DNA of 64,000 bases from Climacteris rufus (lineage: Eukaryota; Chordata; Aves; Passeriformes; Climacteridae), in contig VZRZ01004923.1 of assembly GCA_013398175.1 (NCBI GenBank), forward strand, positions 654,290 through 718,289. The letters run 5' to 3'. Position numbers and translations under genes: made by a program. How positions within the stretch are numbered: the first letter of the stretch is position 1; each line of letters begins with the position of its first letter. Of this stretch, positions 49,741 through 63,000 are shown piece after piece. The notes beneath the pieces were generated by a model that saw only the letters and a list, made by a program, of their open reading frames with translations, did not search any database and was not told the DNA's origin.

Positions 49741-50324
49741 TGCCATGGTTTAAACCCAGCTGGATACTAAATACCGTGCAGCTGCTTATTCACTCCCCAA
49801 TCCAGCCCTGGTGGGATGGGGAGCAGAATTGGAAAGAGGTAGAAACCACGGGGCAAGGTAAGAACAGTTTAGTGACTGAAATGAATTATAAGGGGAGAAG
49901 GAGGACAATAATGAAAAGAGAGACTACAGAAAGAGAGAAAGGGATCAAACCCAAGACAGACAAGTGATCCCCAGTACAATCACTCACCAGCTGCTGACTG
50001 ATGCCCAGCCCATCCCTGAGCAGTGATCGTCCCCTCCCAGTCAACTTCCCCCAGTTTATACACTGAGGATGGCATTCCATAGTATGGAATATCCCTTTGG
50101 CCAGTTCAAGTCAGCTGTTCTGGCTGTGCTCCCTCCTGGCTTCTTGTGCACCTGCTCGCTGGCAGAGCCTGGGAAACTGGAAAGTCCTTGGCTTAGGGTA
50201 AGCCCTATTTAGCAACAACTAAACCATCAGAGTGTTATCAACATTATTCTCTAACTAAATCCAAAACACAGCACTGTATCAGATACTAGGAAAAAAACTA
50301 ACTCTCCCATCTGAAACTAGGACA
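49741..50324 (-). mobile_element. Solo LTR, common avian ERVL-like family
   Basis: On the minus strand this 584-bp element begins TGTCCTAGTTTCAG and ends GGTTTAAACCATGGCA, a widespread avian LTR type. Recognisable parts in order are TTTTGGATTTAGTTAGAGAA, GATAACACTCTGATGGTTTA, AACTGGCCAAAGGGATATTC, TATA-like GTGTATAAACTGGGG, GCTGGGCATCAGTCAGCAG and TCCCCATCCCACCAGGGC. Five-base flanks GCAAT (49736-49740) and GTAAT (50325-50329) form a target-site duplication with one C/T mismatch, as expected for an ERVL-class insertion. No internal genes remain. The TATA-like element lies at about 50063-50056. Confidence 0.9.
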
Positions 50325-53300
50325 GTAATATATCTAAAGCTTAGAGAAACCCTGAGCTTTACTCTGTCGAGAGGGATGAAATCTCAGTATACCTTGGAAA
50401 AATATTGTTAAAAGGAGATTTTGTTTAGATTGTGACTAAAGGAACAGGTGAGAAGGGGAACCAGCACAATGGTGTATGAGGACAGGCGCACAGCAGACAT
50501 CCAGGTAGGAAACCAAAAATAACTAAGTCACCTATCTGTATTACAAAGTGCTGAAATCATCACCCCAGATCAGTGCAGGAAGAATCTGTACTGCCTTCTA
50601 GAGCAAACAGCCATCATCAGCCCAAGGGGACACTCCAATCTGAAACAGCATCTGACAACATTGCTGCCATCAGCATAGCAAGTTGAAAACAAAATATCCA
50701 TGTTGAAATAAAACCCACACCCAGCCCTCCCTTCTGCCCCAAAAGCCCAAGGCATTGGCTGTCACTACAGCAAATGTACCAACTCACTGTCTTATTTGTT
50801 ATTCTGGGGTAGGTAAATCTTCTTCTGAATCTGACCATGATTTCCAGGTTAAACTCTGAGGCCTTAGAGACAAGTTTAATAAAAACTATTCTATTGTACA
50901 GAGACGAAGGCACAAACCTTTTGAAAGATATTTTCTGACCGAACTGGGAAGAAAAACAGTTCAAAAGATTTTGACAAGTTCAGTTTCCTCTAAAAATTAA
51001 AACCTGAGTAACCTTTTGCTAACATTAAACAGCTATGTCAGACAGTCATGTCAGGATCAATGGTGTGCTGATGAAACTTTATGATTGACTGCCTGGGTGT
51101 GTTTGAACATGTTTTTGGAGCAGGAAAAGAAGACTGTATGATTTACTTTTTTAAAACTTTGATACAGAAGAATGGAGAGCTGCCTTTGCAGCCTGGTAAG
51201 TCAGAGACAAAACAGGGATTTTAATACAAGCTTTCAAAGCCCTTTCACAATTTTGAGATAAAAGATCATTTCCATCTTTTGTTCCAGATTCATTTTAGAG
51301 GAAAGAGTAAGGGTTTTTCATTGTTGCGGTGAGGAAAAAGGATCTGAGAGGGGAAAAAAACAGAACTTTATTCATCAGTTGCCTTGTTGTTCTGCACGGC
51401 TCAAAGACTTTAAAAACAAGCCATCTTCTGCTTTCTGGGCCTTGTAAAGGAGTTTGTGACTGTACCAAGAACATTAACTATGCTTCTGTGTTAAGATGAT
51501 CACAGTGCAAATCAGGAAAGCTCAAATTGCTACAAGATTGCAATGACTGTCTTTTTAAGCCACAAAATTGAAGTCAGACACTCATCAGGAGATCTGAATG
51601 CAACTGACTTTTCAGCCACCGTCCCACATCTCCGTTTTTCAGCAACAACTAAATAGGTACAAAGGAAAGGGACTGTAATGATGTTGGTGATAGCCAAGAG
51701 AGAAGAGCTTCAGGCAATACACAACACCCCAAAATTCATTAGGATAAGATACAGCAATCACAAGGTAAGGCAGGAGCACTTGCAACAATGAACAGACAGA
51801 AGGTATAAAGTCTAGACCACTTAATTTAAACACAAGAATTTTTCATCCTCCCCCCACCAAAAAATCCAGTAAGATGAAAGGATGGAAGGGTCCCCACAGC
51901 AGGCCTAGCACAGAGGAATAGTTGCGTGTTTACAATACTAAGTCTTGGGAAGCAGGGAAGACAGGGAAGGGGTAAAGTTTGCAGGCACAGACTGAGGTAC
52001 TCAGTACAGAAAACACTTTTCAGAGACAGCTGAAAGATTCACAAAATTTAACAGCCACACGGAAGCAGTTCCTTTCTGTTTCCATTCCCAGTTCTCATCA
52101 GTGAGATGAGTCCAGACCTCCTAAAGGTGCTCAGCTCAGCCATCTCTGAGGCAGGGAGGAGGGCTTACCTACCCAGGAAAGCCATTGTTACAGGGGAAAA
52201 CAAACCCCTTAGGTATGAAATGAAGTGCATTAAGCAATCAATAATGAGCCCCCCTGCCCATGCTGCCACACCACTTTGAAACATTAATGGCCCTTTGTTG
52301 GATTTTATTGAAGAAAGTCAACTTTTCAAAAGGTTATTGAAGAAGAACACTTGCAGACCATTGCCACAGTCACATCCTTCCATAGCAATCAGACATTGAC
52401 TTACAGAAACCCCGCAGCAATGCATAGCCTAGCACATCTGGCAAAGTCATCATCAAGAAGGATGTGGAAAAAGAGTGCCCAAACCCACTATTTCTCAGTT
52501 TCCTGGAAACTGAAGAACTACCTGATTTCTCCAAGAAACAACCCAGCTGCTGTCCCATGCTCTGAAACCATAATGAGTTTCATTTACACTAAATCAAAAC
52601 AAGGTTGAATTCTGAACCTTCATTAGGATTAGCCTTATATCATTATTTTCTTTTTGCTTACCCTACTTAGGCATACTACATGAGACTAGCAGGATGTGTG
52701 GGCTTTTTAAGTTGGGGTTGACTTTTTTGAATAGCTTCGTAGTCTTTTCAGAGGAATTTCTAAAGTTGTCTGGACTGGAAATACCCTCAGGCTATAAGAA
52801 TATTACTGTTCTAAAATTCACTCTGGCTAAAAGGGCACGAGCAGAAAGCCATGCTTGAACTACCAACTGCTGATGCAATTCCGACTGAAATAGATTGCAA
52901 GTATTTTGGCAGAAGGTTGCTGACCCTTGTTCTTAAACCTGAAACACTTAACAGAGTGCATGCCACAGAGAAACACCTTGAGTACTTTTGAAAAAAGAGA
53001 ATTCTCCCAGCACGATTTTCATGTGCACTAGTAGGTCCATAGGCTGTTTAAGGGTGTTTCTCAAACAAAAGAATACTACAGCATGGCAGATGTAGACAAA
53101 AAAAATGAAACTGAACAAACCAAGGATGCACGGAAGAATTACACACTGAAATGAAGAAATTTGATTTCTTTGCCTGTCTAAAACTCTTTGTAGTTCATTA
53201 CTCCTTTGGAAAGTTACCAGTGTTTTAGCTTTGCAAAAGATAAACTTGTTCCACACTCATTTATTTTCCAGTGTAAAACTTAAAGGCAATTGCAAAATTT

Positions 53301-55134
53301 ATTTTCAATACCATAGTCCATGCTTTTCTTATGTAGTCAAATAAATGTTTTAACACTTTTCTGAAGAAAGAATAAACTGAGAAATGCAGGAGGATGTTAA
53401 TTCATGATGCTCTAAGAAAACACTTTTGATTTCATAGTAAAGAAACATAGAGGTTTCAAGCACCTGAGTTATTTGTGCTAGAAGTAGGATCAAGTCGTTT
53501 TAGTACCAATATTATACTTGTTTTCCAGAAACACTACTCTGAGAACTGCTTAGTTAAACATTTATACTCTAGTGCTTGTCTCCCACCTTCTGAATCCCTC
53601 ACACTTGTGAGTTTACCTTGGCCATGACACACTTCTTAGGCACAATACCTTGAGGAAAGGTTTTAACAGTGCAGAAAAACAGTTCACACACAATGTTGAA
53701 TGTTTCGCCAGGGTCTAGACACCTGAGAAAAATGAGTTTGACTTTCTGTAATATCTTCTTGGAGAAGAATTTGGTACCACAGAAGTGGAACCCAAAAACC
53801 AGCACATAGAGCAAGGCCTGAAGAACAAAGCACTCCTTATGAAGTCAAATAAAAAGTGTTATTCTACCAAATATAGAAAACTCTGGGGAAAATGATGAAG
53901 GTGGAGGATATTCAAGTTTTCCACACTGCCCTCTTTGATATCATCAAAGCCTGATTGGCAGACTGCATGTTTCTCGGGCTGGAAGAGCTAGAGAATGTTT
54001 AAAAAAACGCAAACACCTTATGTCAGCATGGTGTAGATTGAAAACCACAAGATAGCTGGTCTGGGACAGCATCCTAGTTGTAAACAGGTTTGGAAGTGTG
54101 AGCAAGGCAAATGCCTGCCATTTGCACCATTAGGATTGCAGGCTAATGTGCATGTTCTTTGTGAGGCCATGGAAAACATCTCTGCAATATTTCCTCCCCA
54201 CACAGCCAACCCACCTGTCACCCAGCAAGCCCCCAAAAGCCTCACTAACATTAACTTGGTGCCTTTGCTCTGAGACATTAGGGCAGAGAGTATTATAGCA
54301 TGTGAACATTAGAGGAGACAATCGAGAGAAGGCTTAAAACAATAAGGCTGTGCCACTCTTCCCCAGAGGATTTTGTAGCAGGCTCCAGTTTATTGCAAAC
54401 TCAATAGGAAATAACCTGAAAAGTCATACATGGCTCTTCTGTTTGAAATGGCTGCTCAGGGCAAACCCTGGGCCAAAGAAAATAGCAGCCAAAACATTAA
54501 GCCTTGATAAAACAATTCCATTTTAAGTAGCAATACTTACGGTGTATTTAAAAACATTATAAATACATGAGGCCTGTAGTACAGTATTTTAACACAAATT
54601 ATTTTGTGTTATATTCATCAACCCTAAGTATTGAGGTGTAACAAAAATGTATTGGAATAAATAAATTTTTCAAGAAGTTTTATGAATCTATAAAATATCT
54701 AAGAAACTTAAAATTTTATTTCCCTTAGTGTTCTGGAACAGCAATCATTTTAAAACTTGCAGCCTTTACCCACATCACACCTTAGAGCTTGTAACAGATT
54801 CTTGCATTTTTCTACTGATTCCTGCATGATTCAGAGGCCAGAGAGCTGAGGGCACCATTAGAAAACTACTTAGAATATAGAAGTCATGAACAAGAAGAAA
54901 AAAAAGGTGGAAAGAAGTATTAAAAATAGTCTCTGAATTCCCAGTTAGCCTCTTGTGATTTAGTCTTTTCACAGAGGAAGATAAAAACTTTCATCAGCTA
55001 CAAGGGAAAATCACTGATCAAAGCTAGATGCAAGCTCGCTGTGCCGTTTCTCTTGAGCCTGCTAGAGTTTGTTCCCTCATGACACTGGATTCAGAAGCCA
55101 TTTATTCATGGATAATAAATTACTAGAAGAGCTT

Positions 55135-55216
55135 TTTTTGGTTTGGTTTGGTGTGTGGTTTTTTTTTTGTTTTTTTTTTTGGTTTGTTTGTTTGTTGGGG
55201 TTTTGTTTGGAGGGGG
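55135..55216. repeat. T/G-rich low-complexity tract
   Basis: Mixed GGTTTGGTTTGG, long T-runs and GTTTGTTTGTTTG units. Confidence 0.85.
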
Positions 55217-58200
55217 GCCTTTCCAGATTTTCTGAATAACTATAGAACCTAAAGACTCAGAGGTAATATACAACTAAAGAACTGACTTTTATGGAATTTA
55301 TATTCCAGACCCAAAATACTATCAAAATTTCTACTATCTGAATGAAAAGAATTCAGAAAAAGTACTAGAGAAACTGCTCAGTCCTCTTGCAAGATACACA
55401 AAGGGCATCTGCCATAAAGGCCCCTAATACATCAACACAAAGAATTCCATATAGCAGCTTACAATTGATGCAAGGAAATGAAGACACCAAGGAGAAGTCA
55501 TAAATCCACTTTTCAGTTAAATTTCTAATGAAATTAGTTTTTCAGGCAAAAGGGAAATTCAGTGTAGTGAAACTGTCATATAATATTACCTTTTTTGTGG
55601 GATCTCTTGTATAAAACAACTACAGAGAGGTACTGAGTATTCCTCATTCTACCTCTTCAGCTAAAAGTCCCATTTTCTGTGTCCTTTTGAATTCCATAGG
55701 GTTATGCTTTTGGATATCTAAGAGGTCCTCCACACACAGAAGGTTTAGCTCTCATATAAGAACACCCAAACAAAGGGGGTCCCAGAGTTCAGCAGTGGAG
55801 TTGAACATTGTGGATAAGGACAGGGTGGAAAGCATGTTCCAAGCACATACAGGCACAACCTATAGCAAAGTTTCACAGCTGCATGACAAAGGAAATTGTC
55901 AAATCCACATATTTTCTCAACTCTTTTCTGTTATGTGAGTGTAGCTTGCAGTAGCCAGGGTGAAATTCAGTACACATTCTTACACCTCTCAACCCACTGT
56001 ATAATGAACCTGCTGGCATGAGTAAGGAACAGACTTGTGAGGAAAGCTTATGTGCTTTCTAGACGCCAAGGAAACACAGACATATAGGATTTTTCCAAAC
56101 TTAGGAATACACAACTTGGATACAAAAGCACCTGCAGTAAACACCAAGAAAGATTTTATAGAAATACAAAATAGGCTGATTCATATCTAGCATAGTGCAA
56201 AACCTCAAAACACTTTCACTTTACACTAGAAGATAACGCTGTCACTCTCATGGGGAAAAGGCATTATCAGTAGAGAAAATTCAGCATAAATAAATATATA
56301 TCTACATCTACACTTATATAATGGCCTCTGTTCTGCATCATCAGACCTCAGTCTGTGCCTGCAACTTGCAGAATAGATGTCATCAATCTCTTTGGTTAAA
56401 AAAAAAAAGCTGATTTTAAGAAATCACCTCACATGACTGATGGCACTTACTCCAATTTGTTCCATTTTCCAGCAGGTTTTTTGCAGGCCAGTAACTACAA
56501 AATGTACATCTGGTTATATGTGTTCATCTCCAGGCTCATGCTCTTCAGTTATTTTCCTCTTTGCTCTCCTCTTTGAATTCCAACAAGGCACTGTTTACAA
56601 GCCTTGATTTAAATGGTTTGGTCTCACCACTTTTGGCAAGGTATTTTCTGAGATCACAAAATCTCTTCCTACTTGAGCTATTACTATTTACTCACAGTTT
56701 TAAACATATTTGTTTCTCCTTCCTGTTACCTCATTTTTTCAAGGACTGAAGTACTGTGATTCAGTTATCTCAGACTCAAGCTTACATTTCCCTCAATGAT
56801 TCTTCTCTAACAATATAGCTCAGAATCTGTGTTTGTTTTACTGTGTTCCCTCACATAAATATAAGTTTATCTGCATTAGTAGCTAATAGTTAGCTATACT
56901 GAAGTTTATAATGTGCAGTAAGTGCTTCAAAAGCTTCTGTAACTATCAGAGTTTCTAGCTCCTGAATTCTACGCCAATAAAAGCACACTCACTTTATGAG
57001 CAGATTTTATCTCTTGAAATTATTCTCATTTACATTATAACTGACATTCAAATTACTTATTAGTACACAAGATAGATCTCAGCTCTTGTACAGCAAAGCA
57101 GGACTCAATCACTCTGGTGTTGCCAGTTGCCAATCACTTTTAAAGCCATACCTTCCCACTCTTCCACCCCCCCACCTTGAATGTCTATCCAGCAGTTTAA
57201 AGTCATTTAAAACTCTGTGGTAGCAGGCTTTTTGAGAAATCTAGAAATCTTTCTAAGAATGGTTGACATGTTGTCAAAATAAAATGTTTGCAAGCCAGCT
57301 TGTCACATAGGCAGCCAAAATGACAGCCAGACACCAAGCAGAACCACCTTGATGAAGGGGAGAAACAAGCCCTAACAAGAATGGCTACCTGGCTTCAGAG
57401 GGCTGGGTAGCTCTCCCATCATTTAATTCTGATGAGCTAACCCTTCAGCAGAACAGCAAAATTAATTGTATTTCTAATTCTGCTCAGAATGCTAGCAAAA
57501 AAATAAACACCACTGAAATATTAACTAATGTCAAATTTCCTCACCAACCATTCATTCATATGCAAGAGATGCTCTCAAGTGTAACTCCCTATAGTCATTG
57601 GACTTGCTGAACTCTGAATGCTTCAGCTGGTATGAAAAAGATTTAAAAACTTTTTCTGCTTTATATTGAAATAAAGGTCTGAAAAGCCATTGAGTTTGAC
57701 TTCCTTTAACTTAGAACCCCACAATGTAATTTAGAATTGCATTTTGAATTCCATTTCTTTGTCTATGAAAGCATTATCTTTGCAATATTTAATGGAAATT
57801 GTTAATAGTTTAGAACATACAAAGCTATTACTGGAATATTCAAATATTATATTGCAGTAATATGAACTCTTCTCATTTCTATTTTCAAGTTATTAAAGAC
57901 AAACATATTTAATATGAAATAGCACCTTGTCTTTTCTAAATTAGAGCACCTCTTCCCATACTGCCATGAAATATTCCAAGGATGAAAATGATCTGCTCAA
58001 AAGCCTGTAGCACTCACCCTGGAAGTGGCAGATTTTTGTTCACATACCTGCTGCAGTGTGTGGGACTGTTGCAGAAGAGACTGAGAGGCTCATTGCAGAG
58101 TATTAAGGTGTTTTGTGGCTGGCACGTTTCCACAGGAGACAGACCTGAAATAAGTTCCTTGGTCAAAATCAAGCAGAATGGAGAAAGATTTTCCTGCAGT

Positions 58201-58988
58201 CCAAGAAGCACCTTATCCATTGGTTTGGGGATCTAATGCACAGGTGCATACAGTCTTGCAGTCCCAGAAAGTACATTCTAGGACCACTTTTTGTAAGTGC
58301 GAAAGAACATTTGCGTTTACATCAGATTGGGCTCCACAAGCAAGGCAGACCTGGTTTAACAATCACGCTAGCTGTCCCTTAGCTGTAGTCTGCTCAACAG
58401 GCACACCACAAATGCAACAGCCGTACCTAAATGTTGGTCCTGAGGCCCATGGTATTACAGCTACGTTTGTTAGACCCCTCTTGGCCTTCAGCAATATTCA
58501 CCAGTGAGGTGAAGTTGGGGAGGGGGGAAAACATCAGTGCTGTAGTACAAAACTTCTCAGTTCTCTGCAGAGAACCTCTGTATTGCTCCCTGAGTTGTTT
58601 CTGCAGATAATAAAACAACACACCAGGTAGGGTCCAAGCCCGGCAAATTGGCAGTCTGAGCTGGTTATCAGGGAGCTGCAGCACAAATCGTGCTCTGGCT
58701 GACTGAACAAGATCCTGAGGAGGGCCCCATGATTGGAGCTTTAACAGGGCTGTGAGACATAATTTTACATATCTGATCTAAAAGAAGGCCCTTAACAGAG
58801 ATACCCATGTCCAAAGCAAGCTCTGGTTTACCAGTTTCACTGTTTTCTTAGGAAGGGGAAGGCCTCATACCTGTGAAGAATAAGAACAGATTTAATTTCC
58901 AAAAACAAAAGAAGCTTTTTCACACAACACTAGAAGCAGTTAGTGAAGTGGATTGGTGTGTACGTATAGGTAGGTGTGCATGGTGCAG

Positions 58989-59012
58989 AGTAGTTCTGAC
59001 AGTAGTTCTGAC
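58989..59012. repeat. 12-bp tandem duplication
   Basis: AGTAGTTCTGAC is present twice in direct succession. Confidence 0.85.
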
Positions 59013-59181
59013 ACTATGTAGTTAGAACATATCCAATTTTTTATCAAGAACACTGTAAACAGCCGAAGTTTATCCATAAATCACTTATCTGTCAAATCAT
59101 TGAATATAATTTTAAATGCATATAAGTAGCTTTAGAGCCTAAGTACCACTGATTTCCAAAGAAACTTCACATTTCTTTTTA

Positions 59182-59603
59182 GGGTCTGGAAGGTAAGTCA
59201 TATGTGGAGCAGTTGAGGGAGCTGGGGGTGTTTAGCATGAAGAAAAAGAGGTTCAGGGGAGATCTTATCACTGTCTACTATTCCCTGAAAGGAGGTTGTA
59301 GCAAGGTGAGGGTTGGCCTCTTCTCCCAGGCAGCTGGTGACAGGATGAGAGGACACAGCTTCAAGCTGCACCAGGGGCAGTTCAGATAGGAAATTAGGAA
59401 GAATTTCCTCATAGAAAGGGTTGCTAAGCATTGGAACAGACTGCCCAGGGAGGTGGTGGAGTCACCACCCTTGGAAATGTTCAAGAAAGAATTGGATGTG
59501 TCACTTAATGCTAAGGTTTAGTTGACAAGGTGGTGTTTGCTCAAAGATTGGACTCAATGACCTTGGAGGCCTTTGTCAACTTAATGATTCCATCATTCTA
59601 ATA
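59182..59603 (+). mobile_element. CR1 LINE 3' end with ORF2 C-terminus
   Basis: Sense strand. A 61-codon frame at 59204-59389 reads EQLRELGVFSMKKKRFRGDL and continues YYSLKGGCSKVRVGLFSQ, the usual CR1 C-terminal region. It is followed in another frame by AACAGACTGCCCAGGGAGG, GGTGGAGTCACCACCCTTGG and a tail of TTAATGATTCCATCATTCTA. The element is 5' truncated and has a frame shift after the LHQGQFR motif. Confidence 0.94.
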
Positions 59604-61360
59604 CCTAAGCCGCTACAGAAGTAAATTTAGATCCAAATATCACTTCAGCTCTTTTTGAAAACAAAACCTATTCATCATAACTCACACATGTGTGATTAAA
59701 CGATTATGCTCTATTCTAATCCTAAAGCTGTTGCAATATGCCAGAAAAATATATTGATGCTTCTATACAACACATAGGCATTATTGCTTGTTTCTTTAAC
59801 AAAGTAGTGTTTATTTTGACAGAAACTGCTGGGAACCTTGTGAATACCCCAATCTTACTGCCTACCTATTCCTCTGCTAAGATCTTAGCAAGTCTGACAA
59901 AACATGCAGTTCCAAGAACACTGAGAGCTTAAAGATCAGCGGAATCCTTTTCCTGCTGTTTATCCCTGTGTTCATCTATTTATCCTCCTCTGTGAGAGAA
60001 GGCTTGAGGGATGGGGTCTGTGCACCTGTGGGTTCTGGGTGTGTCAGGAGAGGACTTCATGTCATAACTTTTACGTTGGAGAATGGGTGTTAAAGACGTG
60101 AACATCAAAGTCTCCTGTGATGGGATGACCTCTGCCTCTCCCCTGGGGTCTCTGGGCAGGAGGTAGGGACCAGGCTGAGTCCCCAGCCCACACCAACACC
60201 CCAACAGCCTGCTGGGGTGCAGAAACGTGGAGCAGCAGGTGTGCATGGACACAGTACACCCAGCTGTGCTGTGCTGAGCTGATGGGCAGGATGTGCACCT
60301 TGCTCAAACAGCAATTGCTCATGAGGGATTAGGGTACATCTCCAGCCCCCTCACAGTGCTCCTCTTTCGGCATGAAGCCAAGGAGGCAAAATATCATCAG
60401 GGTTTATCTAGATTGTAGCACGTGTGTACATTATCTCCTGAGAAGGAGGGTGTAGCACACTTAAAGGTCTCCAAATTGTCTGCTCACATTCTGCAATCTC
60501 ACTTCCCCATCAGCACCACCCCATTTATTCTCCCCTTCTCTCCAAGCTAGACCTTAACAATGAATAGAATGCTACAAGAAGCCCTTATTGTTCTAAAACA
60601 TTCTATGCTTCCTACCCAAATGAGCTTTGGCTTCAGCCACAGCAGCTGTTGTTTGCACTATTCAGCTTTTCTGGATGGTTTGGCTCAGCAAAACCTACTC
60701 TGAAAAAGAAAGCAAGAGATATATCTTCCTCATTTGACAAATAAATGTTCATGGTAAAAGGCAAGCTGTGTCCCTGCCACCAAGAAAAGTCATGTGCTCT
60801 CAGCAACTCTCTTAGTAATACACACTAATTTTAATCCAGGGTTAACTAGAACAGAAACATTTGGCCTTGTGTGTTACACCTCACCCCATATGTTTTCACA
60901 GTGAATGGGTTTAAAATGTCTATTCATTACCCTGACATTCTGATACATGGCCACAGGGCATGAGGAGAGTCCAGGCCTCTATTGCTGCCCAGCACTGAGC
61001 GGCTCAGTTCCTTTACAATACCCCAAGGAAAGCTGCTGCTCCGCAGTCACACACCACAGGCTCTGGTTTCCAGACAACCTCCCCCTTTAACTGACAACAG
61101 CAGTGCAAATTTACTTAGAACCCAGGGGAGGTGGGAAAGGTATTTCACATGGCTCTTTTTGCTGTCCCATCAAGCACAAGAGGTGCCAGCAACAAGAGAC
61201 TGTGGATCTCCACTCGTATATTTTGGTACAGAACTGTAGCAGTTTGGGCAATCCTTTTGACTTTATGTAACTTCATTTGCAGGAAATGGAGGGTCTCAGA
61301 GAGTAGGAAAAATGAATAAAAATGCAGAAAAATGGGTAAAACAGAGGCTCAGTTTTTCCT
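59604..61360. other. Intergenic, no gene seen
   Basis: Unique sequence. A GC-richer block at about 60000-60370 has overlapping frames on the minus strand but no recognisable protein. Confidence 0.5.
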
Positions 61361-61455
61361 GTCTGCTTACATCACAGAAATGCTAATTACAATGATTTGA
61401 CATTGTCCAGATTGTAGCATTCCATCAAGTTAATGAATTTTAGCATGCTGACAAA
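61361..61455 (+). repeat. Diverged repeat pair, copy A
   Basis: Aligns to 61961-62055 over about 95 bases at roughly 70-75% identity with a few small gaps. Shared cores are TGCTTACA, CAGAA, CTAATTACA, TTG..CA.TGTC.AGAT, TAG and A.TTAAT.AATT.TA. Most differences are C/T or A/G. It matches no repeat family that I recognise. Confidence 0.6.
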
Positions 61456-61960
61456 TGATTTTTGTTTCTAAGTCTGCTGTACAGTACTCTCATTTCAGTG
61501 AAATTATTTTAAATCATTAAAATTTCAATTAAATTTCCAAAAGAATTTTGCATGTGAAGCATACGAGTATTTTACGAAAGCTGTCCTGATGTTTCAGTTC
61601 TCTATTTAAAAACACATGCAGTTAATTTCTGTTAACTGGTCCTGCCACTCACAGTCACATCCAAAATGTGCAAATCACACCATTCTTTATCATCTATACA
61701 TCATCCATAGCATCAGATTGTGCAGAACACTCTGTTCAAGAGTCAAAGAGACACTCGGATTTGAATGCATAATTTCTGTGTTTTCAGGGAATGAAAATGT
61801 GCTGATGAATGAGCCACCTCACAGCTGCAGAAACAAACGGCATTTTTCCTCCTGACTGCCTCCATCGGCATCCTCCCAGATGACTTTTGCACCCTTTCTT
61901 CTCAATTACTGAAGCACCCCGCAAGTACAGCCATGTGCATATTGATTTTCTGCTGTTAAC

Positions 61961-62055
61961 AGATGCTTACACTGCAGAACTTCTAATTACAGACTTGGGC
62001 ACTGTCTAGATGATAGTCTGTCAAATTAATAAATTATAATTCAGTCATTTATGGC
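61961..62055 (+). repeat. Diverged repeat pair, copy B
   Basis: Direct-orientation partner of copy A, offset by 600 bases. Similarity fades on both sides, so the pair is not part of a long recognisable tandem duplication. Confidence 0.6.
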
Positions 62056-62940
62056 ACCACCTGTGTGTAGCTTCCAGGTGGGGCTTTTTTTTATTATTTT
62101 GATCCAGAGCACAAGTATGTTAATGTCATAGACACAAAAATAAATATTAGTTCAGAAAAAGACTTACAGGATGACACAGCCAGGGACTAATGTAAAAACA
62201 TAAATCTTCTTTTAGGCATGGGTCAAGCATTTTTTTTCTTTCATACTGCATAGTGTCTGCTTCAAGTAGAGATAACCAATATAAAAGGAGGCAAATGACT
62301 ACATGATTTGGAAGACAGAGATCCAAGCCCTTAATTACAAACAATTTCATCGAGGTCCATCAGGTGCTGAACACTTTGTGCAAGGGGAGTGAAGAAGAGA
62401 CAGAAGACATTGAACACTTTGCAGGACTCAGGTCTGCTGGACAGTTTCTGTTAAACTCACAGCAGCACCTGCAGTGACCTCTGAGAGTGAATGATTGTAT
62501 ACCATGATAGGCTGAGTTCATCCTTTTGGGAAAAAGAATTGATGCTCTTCAAATATTAATCTACATGGAATTGTATTTTTCGTCCTTTTTTTCTGTTGTT
62601 ATTGTAAGGTAAACTTATGCAAATTAGAAGAATCCTCTCCCTCCCGAGTGCAGGAAAGATTCAATTTTTAATTTAATCCACTGCAGAAAAAAAATTTAAT
62701 AAGCACTTTTTATGAAATTAAGTTTCAAATCAATTACCTTGATAGAAATAATTACCATCATCTCTGCCTTATATTAGCAAATAAGGGAAAAGAAGAAGAA
62801 AAAAAAAATCTATTGTAAATATTCTAAACATTTCTATCTACAAACATAAGAAAGACACTAAGATAAGATTTAACACATTAACTGTAGCCAGGTGACCAGA
62901 TATAACTGGAAACAGAATCATCCTAATATAAGTTCATACA
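62056..62940. other. Intergenic, no gene seen
   Basis: AT-rich sequence with short A-runs. No recognised gene. Confidence 0.5.
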
Positions 62941-63000
62941 ATATCATAGAATATCCTGAGCTGGAAGGACTCAATAGGATCATCAGAGTCCAACTCTAAG
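62941..63000 (-). mobile_element. CR1 LINE 3' tail fragment
   Basis: The plus strand reads ATATCATAGAATATCCTGAG, then CTGGAAGGACTCAATAGGAT and AGAGTCCAACTC. This is the reverse complement of a CR1 tail common in birds. Confidence 0.88.

Larger units (their letters stand above)
50330..59181. other. Intergenic, no gene seen
   Basis: About 8.9 kb without an identifiable transposon. A T/G-rich tract lies at 55135-55216. An exon-like minus-strand stretch at about 53615-53819 is discussed as a finding but not called as a gene. Block 57980-58760 is somewhat less AT-rich with overlapping frames up to 109 codons, none recognised. Confidence 0.5.

Noticed and set aside
58178..58684. Opposed 109- and 85-codon frames in a less AT-rich block
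   Set aside because: No domain, no convincing splice pair and no homology recognised; most likely chance.
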